Of a DNA stretch of 6,463 nt, positions 1-5,267 are shown in pieces; the stretch's first letter is position 1; each line of letters starts with the position of its first letter. This stretch comes from CAYWFU01 sp964457585. GTDB lineage: Bacteria > JACRDZ01. Under the pieces are notes generated by a model. The model made no database searches. It was given only the letters and a program-made list of their open reading frames with translations, and had not been told where the DNA came from. The position numbers were made by a program, and so were the translations under genes. Location of the stretch: NCBI GenBank assembly GCA_964457585.1, contig CAYWFU010000115.1:1-6463 (forward strand), given 5' to 3'.

Positions 1-11
1 AAAAAGGATTG

Positions 12-1301
12 TTAAACAATAGCTGAAAAATCATCAGGAGTAGTAAGATTGTGCAGGGTGTCCAGTCCATCAAATTTGCCGTCACCATTGGTATCAAGTT
101 CTCCATTTGCGTTTGTAGAACTGGCATCTTTTTGAAATGCATCACGGGCACGGACAATTATTGTAGATAATCCTTCGTATCCTGATTGGTTAGCAGGAAT
201 GTTTGCAGTACCTTCCCATGTATCATAATCATAAAAAGTTTTAGACCATGTCCCATTTGTAAAATTAACTGCCCCAGCACCAGCAGATTCACCTTGTGGA
301 TCATATTTAACACTTATTTGATTTGCGTCCCAATCAATTGTTTCTGAAAATCTTATTTTTATTTTAATATCTTCCACAACAGCAGGGCTTTTTTGATATA
401 AAGCTGGATCAACAACATATGGAGCATCTAAGAAAGGATAAATTAAATCAGAATAGGAATAATCATAAATCGTTCTTTCGTTTGCACCTTCTCCTTGAGT
501 TATTTTAAGTTGCAATATTTTTGGACTATTATATACAACTTGTTTTTCAGCATCAGTATTTTTTGTTACATGCTTAAAATAACCTGGCATTCCGACCATT
601 GCTTCATTGGCAGTATAATTTCGTTTTTCGTCTATTTCTCCGCCTAATCTTTTAAATAATGTTTCTGTAGTATAAAGTCCTTCGGAAAGTGAAACAGCTT
701 TATCAAAGCCAAAAAAATTATATACCTTACCACCATTAACAAAAGCATTTGCTAATGAATCTGAATAACAAAAGTTGCCAAAAACAATGGTTTTATTGCC
801 CATTTGTGAGGTGTGACTACTAAGGTAGTTGGAAGAAATAATTATAATATAGCAACCGCTTGCAAAAGCTGGATCTATATCATCATCAGGAATACCTGAC
901 GCTATATATTCAGTTATTTTATTATCTCTCATATCTTTATCAGTATATGCTTCAACAGCTAACCACCCGCCTTCGCCGCCATGTGAATCAATTAATATAA
1001 TTCCCCATTTTGGAGTTGTCCTTTCTAATTGAGTGATAAGTTTTGTTAGAGATGTATTAACAGGAGACGGATTAGGTTCAGCATCTTCAATATGTTGATC
1101 AAATATTTCATAATTATGATAGTAATGAATTAAATCATTTAAAGTTTTTTCTCCTTGATCTTTAAAATCAAAATAAAATGGAGCATATATATAAATTGTC
1201 CTATCTTCTGGAACTTCGTCTGCGTAAATAAATTGTGAAAAAGTATTAAAAAAAATTAACGCTAATATTATAATTATAGTCTTCGACTTAAGACTCTTCA
1301 T
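12..1301 (-). CDS. Secreted clan CD (caspase/gingipain-like) cysteine peptidase homologue
   Basis: A 429-residue exported protein. Residues 1-27 form a Sec signal peptide: Lys-rich start, hydrophobic core IIIILALIFF, likely cleavage after the Ala of IYA (27). Two clan CD hallmarks follow. A hydrophobic strand runs into His-Gly (WGIILIDSHGG, His107). A second hydrophobic strand runs into Cys (TIVFGNFCYS, Cys178), followed by SLANAFVNGGKVYNFFGF, which matches the usual pattern of Cys, then Ala-rich helix, then Gly and a strand. His107 and Cys178 are the predicted dyad. Roughly 255-400 looks like a beta-rich Ig-like domain. Residues 403-414 form an EF-hand/dockerin-type loop (D403, N405, D407, G408, D411, D414). 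It is the second gene of an operon: the start lies 10 nt after the upstream stop, and its SD (AAGGA, 1313-1309) overlaps that stop codon. Family-level fold is fairly likely; peptidase activity and substrate are inferred. It could be an inactive homologue. Confidence 0.66.
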   Translation of the reverse strand: MKSLKSKTIIIILALIFFNTFSQFIYADEVPEDRTIYIYAPFYFDFKDQGEKTLNDLIHYYHNYEIFDQHIEDAEPNPSPVNTSLTKLITQLERTTPKWGIILIDSHGGEGGWLAVEAYTDKDMRDNKITEYIASGIPDDDIDPAFASGCYIIIISSNYLSSHTSQMGNKTIVFGNFCYSDSLANAFVNGGKVYNFFGFDKAVSLSEGLYTTETLFKRLGGEIDEKRNYTANEAMVGMPGYFKHVTKNTDAEKQVVYNSPKILQLKITQGEGANERTIYDYSYSDLIYPFLDAPYVVDPALYQKSPAVVEDIKIKIRFSETIDWDANQISVKYDPQGESAGAGAVNFTNGTWSKTFYDYDTWEGTANIPANQSGYEGLSTIIVRARDAFQKDASSTNANGELDTNGDGKFDGLDTLHNLTTPDDFSAIV

Positions 1302-1311
1302 AATATTTTCC

Positions 1312-2376
1312 TTATTTGTTAAAATTATCCAGAATTTCTTGTAAATATTTTTCTTCTATATCAGCAGGTCGATAAACTTTCCGTATCTTATCTTTTTTTT
1401 GTTCTAAATTAATATTTTTGTCAGTAATAATCTTTTTTAATTCTAGTATTGTAGTTTTTCCATTTGGCCCAGCAAAAACATGTAAATTTTTTGAAAAAAC
1501 TTCAAGATAACCACCACCTAAAGCATTTGCAATAACTTCTATACTACTTTGCGAATCTTTTTTATCTAATTGATCTGCTTCATTATCTGGAGGGAGTTGT
1601 CTTTCTTCTACAGAAGCAGACCATATATGTTGCCAATCAGACCGTTTACCCCAAAAAGAACCATATTTTACCATCAATGTATCTTTTTCAAATTTATAAT
1701 CTTCAATTCGTCCTTTTTCCTTTTGTTTTTCTAAAAAACTAATTAAATTATTATAAACTTCTATTTTATTTTCTTTTGTGGCTTTGTACCACAATCCATA
1801 TTTTTTAAGTAATAGATTATCAAACATATTTTCTTCTATTTTTTTTGTTGGTTTCTCATCCAATTTTACAATAATATTTTCCCCTGTCTCTGACTCTATT
1901 TCAATTTCATCTGACATTTTTAAATTCGCTTTTCTTAAGCTAACTCCTTTTATTTCTTTTTTTGCCATTAAATTTTCTGTTATTCTTTTTCTTGCTTGTT
2001 CCCTTCCAATTTCTTCGCCTAATTCAAAATATTCAGCATATATTTCATTGCGAATTCTATCTTCTTTTATTTTTTTATATTGTTCTTTTCTTTTTGTGAT
2101 TTTTTCTGCTTGAACGCCATTAATCCATATTCCATTGTCTCTCGCTTCAATTAAATAAGGTGGTTCAATATATTTCCCATCAATTATTACAGCACCATTT
2201 TTAACTTCAATTTGTTTAAGAAGTTCACCCTTTTCTTGTGCATATAGATTTGGAGATGATATAGATGATATAGTAATTGTAAGAAGGATAAATATAAATC
2301 TAACAAAATAAAAAATTTCTGGTCTATTATTTTTTGCTGAAAGGTAAGAATTTTTAATTTGTTCTGGTTTATACAT
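1312..2376 (-). CDS. Exported hypothetical protein with GxYIEPPY segment
   Basis: A 354-residue protein that I cannot assign to a named family. The N-terminus looks like an unusually long signal peptide: about 22 polar residues, hydrophobic core FIFILLTITISSISS (27-41), and cleavage probably after LYA (46). Right after it come two short strand-like repeats, NGAVIIDGKYIEPPY (60-74) and NGIWINGVQAEK (81-92). They look like a compact beta domain containing the sequence IEPPY. Residues 93-235 are highly charged, Lys/Glu-rich and probably helical. The C-terminal part (about 275-350) includes IEVIANALGGGYLEVF and a Lys-rich helix. It is the first gene of the operon with the clan CD peptidase homologue. 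The start is supported by GGAG (2388-2385) 8 nt upstream of ATG. Possible roles are a chaperone, inhibitor or substrate of the downstream peptidase. That is inference from gene order only. Confidence 0.72.
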   Translation of the reverse strand: MYKPEQIKNSYLSAKNNRPEIFYFVRFIFILLTITISSISSPNLYAQEKGELLKQIEVKNGAVIIDGKYIEPPYLIEARDNGIWINGVQAEKITKRKEQYKKIKEDRIRNEIYAEYFELGEEIGREQARKRITENLMAKKEIKGVSLRKANLKMSDEIEIESETGENIIVKLDEKPTKKIEENMFDNLLLKKYGLWYKATKENKIEVYNNLISFLEKQKEKGRIEDYKFEKDTLMVKYGSFWGKRSDWQHIWSASVEERQLPPDNEADQLDKKDSQSSIEVIANALGGGYLEVFSKNLHVFAGPNGKTTILELKKIITDKNINLEQKKDKIRKVYRPADIEEKYLQEILDNFNK

Positions 2377-2388
2377 GTGTGCTACTCC
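2377..2388 (-). promoter_or_regulatory. Ribosome binding site for the GxYIEPPY gene
   Basis: GGAG on the minus strand (2388-2385) lies 8 nt before the ATG at 2376. It supports the long signal-peptide start over any internal Met. Confidence 0.6.
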
Positions 2389-2430
2389 ACATTTTATAAA
2401 AAATAAAATTTCTCAATACTAATCAAAATA

Positions 2431-2463
2431 AAGATTAATCCACACATTTTAAAAACTAATCTT
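2431..2463 (-). promoter_or_regulatory. 7-bp inverted repeat in the leader of the secreted-protein operon
   Basis: AAGATTA (2431-2437) and TAATCTT (2457-2463) are perfect complements separated by 19 nt. They lie between the predicted transcription start (about 2490) and the start codon at 2376. The left arm contains the 8-bp palindrome GATTAATC (2433-2440). It could be an operator or a weak mRNA stem. In such AT-rich DNA, chance is a serious alternative. Confidence 0.25.
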
Positions 2464-2496
2464 AAGTGTTACTGCGGGGAATGTAAATATGTCTAA

Positions 2497-2526
2497 ATAA
2501 TATGCCCAGAATATATCAATTGTCAA
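2497..2526 (-). promoter_or_regulatory. Sigma70-type promoter for the secreted-protein operon
   Basis: Read on the minus strand: -35 TTGACA (2526-2521, perfect), an 18-nt spacer, and -10 TATTAT (2502-2497, 5 of 6). Transcription would start near 2490 and leave a leader of about 114 nt before the ATG at 2376. This is the only strong minus-strand promoter I see upstream of the two-gene operon. Confidence 0.6.
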
Positions 2527-2563
2527 GAAATAATTTTTAAAATATTTGTTTGTCTGTTTTTTA

Positions 2564-2590
2564 TTTTTTCCCCCGCCAAAAAGATTTTTA
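2564..2590. repeat. C-run repeat, copy 1
   Basis: A T-run, then CCCCCG (2570-2575), then CCAAAAAGATTTTTA. It is the first of five degenerate copies of a motif with approximate consensus TTTCCCCCGCAAAAAAGATT spread over this intergenic region. It sits just left of the GC-rich island. The 10-bp palindrome GTTTTAAAAC follows at 2594-2603. Confidence 0.55.
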
Positions 2591-2615
2591 TTTGTTTTAA
2601 AACATTTTATTGAAG

Positions 2616-2829
2616 TTTACGACCTCGAACAACGTCGGCTCACTGTGGAACGTAGACGTCTTTCACACCCTTTGCAACATAAAAGCGCAAAGGTTATGCC
2701 AGCCTATTCCCTTCGCCAGCTCCAGCAGTTTTGGTGCTCTGACTTCAGCCCTTCGGGCTTCCGTTTCCTGCGCTCCAAACCTGCTTCAATCTCTATTGCA
2801 TTGAAAATCGGCGTCTTTCGACGCCTTTG
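2616..2829. other. GC-rich, hairpin-dense intergenic island (candidate dispersed repeat, MITE-like remnant or structured RNA)
   Basis: By hand count, 2641-2820 has 91 G+C in 180 bases (51%). The nearby stretch 3241-3300 has 6 in 60 (10%). The island is full of complementary arms. CCTTTGC/GCAAAGG lies at 2669-2675 and 2687-2693. A 16-bp imperfect pair (13 of 16 matched) lies at 2724-2739 and 2770-2785, enclosing AGCCC-TTC-GGGCT at 2747-2759. TTCAAT/ATTGAA lies at 2785-2790 and 2800-2805. GGCGTC-TTTC-GACGCC lies at 2810-2825. The string CGTCTTTC occurs twice (2657-2664 and 2812-2819). C-run repeat copies flank it on both sides. Two overlapping plus-strand reading frames cross it (2546-2854 and 2610-2804). 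Neither has a recognisable domain and both look like by-products. Strand and function are unknown. Confidence 0.55.
2810..2828 (+). terminator. GC-rich stem-loop at the right end of the island, terminator-like
   Basis: GGCGTC (2810-2815), loop TTTC, GACGCC (2820-2825) is a perfect 6-bp stem with a 4-nt loop, followed by only TTT and then GGG. The stem is strong but the T tract is short, so it would be a weak intrinsic terminator at best. It could equally be the terminal hairpin of a structured RNA or of a mobile repeat. Confidence 0.35.
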
Positions 2830-2868
2830 GGAAAAACAATTAAAAACAAAATAAATTGATTTTTTTTA

Positions 2869-2890
2869 TTTTCCCCCTAAAAAATATTTT
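2869..2890. repeat. C-run repeat, copy 2
   Basis: TTTTCCCCC (2869-2877) followed by TAAAAAATATTTT. It lies immediately right of the GC-rich island. ATTTTATTGAA follows it, as it also follows copy 1 left of the island. The island therefore looks as if it sits between two diverged copies of one repeat unit. Confidence 0.45.
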
Positions 2891-2973
2891 ATTGAAAGAA
2901 TTTATATTGTTTTGTCCGAACATAATGAAACAATGTGAGGGCAGGATTTATTGAATTTATATTTCCAGCAATC

Positions 2974-3003
2974 GCTTTGTTAATTTCATTAACAAAGCTT
3001 TTT
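2974..3003 (+). terminator. Perfect 11-bp stem-loop plus T tract (intrinsic terminator, orphan)
   Basis: GCTTTGTTAAT (2974-2984), loop TTC, then the exact complement ATTAACAAAGC (2988-2998) and TTTTT (2999-3003). This is the classic layout of a plus-strand intrinsic terminator. There is no T tract on the other strand. No plus-strand gene lies upstream within the window, so either the island is transcribed rightward as a non-coding RNA or the hairpin belongs to a repeat. Confidence 0.5.
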
Positions 3004-3005
3004 GC

Positions 3006-3033
3006 TGTCAATTCATTATTTTAAAACCAAATA
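3006..3033. repeat. 28-bp direct repeat, left copy
   Basis: It begins TGTCAATTCATT and ends TTTTAAAACCAAATA. It matches 3134-3161 at 26 of 28 positions, with start-to-start spacing of 128 bp. Each copy is followed within about 8-20 nt by a C-run motif, so the 28-mer and the C-run belong to one larger degenerate unit. Confidence 0.6.
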
Positions 3034-3040
3034 TTTTTTT

Positions 3041-3060
3041 CTTTCCCCTCGCAAAAAATT
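3041..3060. repeat. C-run repeat, copy 3
   Basis: CTTTCCCCTCGCAAAAAATT. Here the C-run is CCCCTC and the GATTTT tail is degraded to ATT. Confidence 0.45.
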
Positions 3061-3100
3061 AAATCATTAAATTCAAAACCAATTAAAATTCTTTTAAAAT

Positions 3101-3125
3101 CTTTCCCCCGAAAAAAAGATTTTTT
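3101..3125. repeat. C-run repeat, copy 4
   Basis: CTTTCCCCCG (3101-3110), an A-run, then GATTTTTT. TATTTATGATG follows and leads into the second 28-bp repeat copy. Confidence 0.5.
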
Positions 3126-3133
3126 ATTTATGA

Positions 3134-3161
3134 TGTCAATTCATTGTTTTAAAACTAAATA
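3134..3161. repeat. 28-bp direct repeat, right copy
   Basis: Differs from 3006-3033 by two substitutions (A to G at position 13 and C to T at position 23). It contains the palindrome GTTTTAAAAC (3146-3155), which also occurs at 2594-2603 beside C-run copy 1. Confidence 0.6.
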
Positions 3162-3180
3162 GGTTTAATTTTTTTATTTC

Positions 3181-3204
3181 TTTCCCCCCGCAAAAAAAGA
3201 TTTT
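3181..3204. repeat. C-run repeat, copy 5
   Basis: TTTCCCCCCGC (3181-3191) followed by an A-run and GATTTT. This copy has six C and is the closest to the SWIM gene, ending about 34 bp before its predicted -35 box. Confidence 0.5.
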
Positions 3205-3237
3205 AAGGGCTTTTTAATCGTTTAAAATCAAATAAGG

Positions 3238-3266
3238 TTGAATTATTCAATTTAAAACTTTATAAT
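3238..3266 (+). promoter_or_regulatory. Sigma70-type promoter of the SWIM gene, with a palindrome over the -35
   Basis: -35 TTGAAT (3238-3243, 4 of 6), a 17-nt spacer, and -10 TATAAT (3261-3266, perfect). The predicted start is near 3273, giving a leader of about 54 nt. The -35 box is one arm of TTGAAT-T-ATTCAA (3238-3250), a perfect 6-bp inverted repeat where a repressor could sit. AT-rich DNA yields such palindromes by chance, so the operator idea is tentative. Confidence 0.55.
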
Positions 3267-3326
3267 ACTTAAAATTCAAATGATTTTTTTTAAACATTAT
3301 AAATAATCATACATCCGGAGAATAAA

Positions 3327-5111
3327 ATGTCAGAAAAAAATAAATTGTTTCAAATAACTGAAAGAGATATATCAAATTATACTGATGCATCGAGCTTATC
3401 AAGAGGTAAAAATTATTTTCAGAATGATATGATTTATGATGCCTATCTTATCGATGATGTTCTTCAATCAAAATGTTCAGGAAGTATGGGAATGGATTAT
3501 AATGTACAGATAAAATTCTCAACAAATGGAATTGTAAATTATCAATGTTCCTGTCCACGAGGCGGATTCTGCAAACATATTATAGCTTTGCTTCTTGTAT
3601 ATATTAAAGATTTCGAGGCAATTCAAGTCGTTGATGCAAATAATCTGAATAAAATCTTTCGAGACAAAAGCAAAAATGAATTAATGGAAATAATAATTAA
3701 CTTGCTTAAACAAAATCCGGAAATTATTAATTCTCTCGAAATATTGAATAACATGAATACTTCAAAAAAAATTAAAGATAGAAACTTAGAAGAGCTTATT
3801 ACAAAATATAAAAAACTCGCAGATAACTGCTTCAGGGGGTATTATGATAAACCATATTATGCGGCATATGGAGCAGGTGAAAAACTAAATCAGTTTATGT
3901 CTCAAGCAGATAAATTAAAAGAAAAAGAAATGATAACAGCAATTGCAATTTTCACTGCCATATTTGAAAGTATTGAAAATAACATGGAAATGGTTGATGA
4001 CTCTGACGGAGTGATCGGCGGTGTAGCACATGATTGTATACATGAACTCATAGAAATTATTTCAGAATCATCATTCGAACCAGATACAAGACAAAAATGG
4101 CAGAAAACTATATTTAATCATTTTGCTCATAATAATTATGGAATAGGAGATGAACTGGATGTATTACTTCTTAAAAGCTGTAAGAATGAAGATATTGATT
4201 TTTTAAAACATCTTGTAAACCGGGAATTAAGTGTCTTGCATAAAAAAGATAATTATCATAATGATTTTATAAAAAGAGAATTATGTGTTTTTTTAGCTAA
4301 TCTTTATGGTAAAGAAGGAAAAAATGAAAAAGTTCTGGAATTATATAAAGAACAGCAATTACATTTTGAATATGTTATGAAATTGTTAAATCTTGAACAA
4401 ATTGAAAATGCATACGATTATGCAAAGAATTATTTAGCAAAAGGATATGATGTTTTCAGATTTGCTGAAACTTTGATTGAAAATAAATTTATAGATAAGG
4501 CACTTAATTATATACTCTGGGCAATCGATAATTTGGACAAAAATGAACCTTATTATAAATCTTTATTTGAGAAATTAGCTTTAGTATATGAAATAAAAAA
4601 AGACTGGAATTCTGCCTGTAAAGTTAATTATGATATTTTTAAAAGTAATCCTGATTTTGATAGATTTAAGACACTTAAAAAATCAGCTGAAAGAATTAAT
4701 GAATGGGAACAAATAAAAAATGAAGCGATTGAATATCTAAAAAATAATAAAAAATATTCTGTTCTTATTGAAATATACTTATGGCAGAGTGAAATAGAAT
4801 TAGCAATTGATTTCTTTAATGAATATAAAAAAGAAAATATATATTTTTCTTATGGAGAGGGCAGTATTGCTTTTAAACTTGCTAAATCAGCAGAAAAATT
4901 ATATCCGGAAATTTCAATAAATATTTATAAAGAAGAGAGTGAAAAGTTGATATCCAGGGGAGATAGATCAAATTATCGAGAAGCAGTAAAACATTTAAGA
5001 AAGATCAAAAATTTGTCAAAAGCAGATGATTTCAATAACTATGTTTCGAATCTAATGTTAATACATAAAAGACGTATAGCATTTCTTGATGAAATAAAAA
5101 AAATATTATAA
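3327..5111 (+). CDS. SWIM zinc-finger protein with long helical-repeat C-terminus
   Basis: A 594-residue cytoplasmic protein with no signal peptide. The SWIM zinc-binding motif C-x-C-x5-C-x-H is intact at 74-84 (Cys74, Cys76, Cys82, His84; CSCPRGGFCKH), followed by the usual hydrophobic helix IIALLLVYIK. The N-terminal stretch (about 10-72), with LSRGKNYFQNDMI, is the typical lead-in of bacterial SWIM proteins. Residues 110-594 are almost entirely helical, with TPR/HEAT-like pairs (for example 318-345, 365-400, 410-440 and 475-500), suggesting an alpha-solenoid protein-binding scaffold. SWIM domains are known to bind DNA or proteins and in bacteria occur alone or with SNF2 helicases. No helicase is present here. 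The start is fixed by GGAG (3317-3320) 6 nt before ATG. It is preceded by its own promoter and separated by 156 bp from abiE, so it is probably monocistronic. The exact role is unknown. Confidence 0.85.
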   Translation: MSEKNKLFQITERDISNYTDASSLSRGKNYFQNDMIYDAYLIDDVLQSKCSGSMGMDYNVQIKFSTNGIVNYQCSCPRGGFCKHIIALLLVYIKDFEAIQVVDANNLNKIFRDKSKNELMEIIINLLKQNPEIINSLEILNNMNTSKKIKDRNLEELITKYKKLADNCFRGYYDKPYYAAYGAGEKLNQFMSQADKLKEKEMITAIAIFTAIFESIENNMEMVDDSDGVIGGVAHDCIHELIEIISESSFEPDTRQKWQKTIFNHFAHNNYGIGDELDVLLLKSCKNEDIDFLKHLVNRELSVLHKKDNYHNDFIKRELCVFLANLYGKEGKNEKVLELYKEQQLHFEYVMKLLNLEQIENAYDYAKNYLAKGYDVFRFAETLIENKFIDKALNYILWAIDNLDKNEPYYKSLFEKLALVYEIKKDWNSACKVNYDIFKSNPDFDRFKTLKKSAERINEWEQIKNEAIEYLKNNKKYSVLIEIYLWQSEIELAIDFFNEYKKENIYFSYGEGSIAFKLAKSAEKLYPEISINIYKEESEKLISRGDRSNYREAVKHLRKIKNLSKADDFNNYVSNLMLIHKRRIAFLDEIKKIL

Positions 5112-5182
5112 TTTAATGTCTAGAAATTTGAAAAATTCATGGACAGTTATATTGATTTCAATTCCCATTTTTTAAAATGTTG

Positions 5183-5211
5183 TTGACATATTATTTATAT
5201 AAATATAGAAT
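5183..5211 (+). promoter_or_regulatory. Strong sigma70-type promoter of the abiE operon
   Basis: -35 TTGACA (5183-5188, perfect), a 17-nt spacer, and -10 TAGAAT (5206-5211, 5 of 6). Transcription would start near 5218, about 50 nt before the abiEi ATG. A near-consensus promoter fits an autorepressed toxin-antitoxin operon. Confidence 0.65.
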
Positions 5212-5224
5212 TGTATTTCATTTG

Positions 5225-5251
5225 ATTAATTCTCAATATCAAAGAATTAAT
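5225..5251. promoter_or_regulatory. Perfect inverted repeat, candidate AbiEi operator
   Basis: ATTAATTCT (5225-5233) and AGAATTAAT (5243-5251) are exact complements across a 9-nt spacer, so the arm centres are 18 bp apart, about two helical turns. The site lies just after the predicted transcription start and ends before the SD (AAGGA, 5254-5258). AbiEi proteins of the characterised streptococcal system bind inverted repeats at their own promoter and repress it. Assigning that role here is inference. Confidence 0.5.
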
Positions 5252-5267
5252 ATAAGGAAAAGCAATA

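Noticed and set aside
1778..2113. 111-codon plus-strand reading frame opposite the GxYIEPPY gene
   Set aside because: Antisense shadow of a well-supported minus-strand gene. It has low-complexity Phe/Ser/Ile content, no domain and no ribosome binding site.
2621..2645. Resemblance of ACCTCGA and GTCGGCTCA to a 23S rRNA segment
   Set aside because: Only short words match and a 5-nt gap interrupts them. The surroundings do not resemble 23S rRNA, so chance is likelier than an rRNA fragment.
2621..2700. Integron attC-like site (GTTATGC at 2693-2699 next to a hairpin)
   Set aside because: No matching RYYYAAC core (GCATAAC) lies at the other end of a stem, and no integrase or cassette boundary is visible. 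A covariance search (HattCI/IntegronFinder) would settle it.
2610..2804. 64-codon plus-strand reading frame over the same island
   Set aside because: Overlaps the other island frame and shows no domain or SD. Open frames here follow from the higher GC content, which makes stops rarer.
2546..2854. 102-codon plus-strand reading frame over the GC-rich island
   Set aside because: No recognisable domain, and an unnatural composition. Its body is made of hairpin arms, and a second frame is open over the same bases. No convincing SD precedes the ATG.
3006..3204. CRISPR array from the repeated C-runs and 28-mers
   Set aside because: Only two near-identical 28-mers occur, 128 bp apart. The C-run copies are degenerate and irregularly spaced, and there are no cas genes.
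5166..5179. CATTTT-TT-AAAATG palindrome downstream of the SWIM gene as a terminator
   Set aside because: A 2-nt loop, an all-AT core and no T tract after it. It is not a credible intrinsic terminator. None was found between 5112 and 5182.
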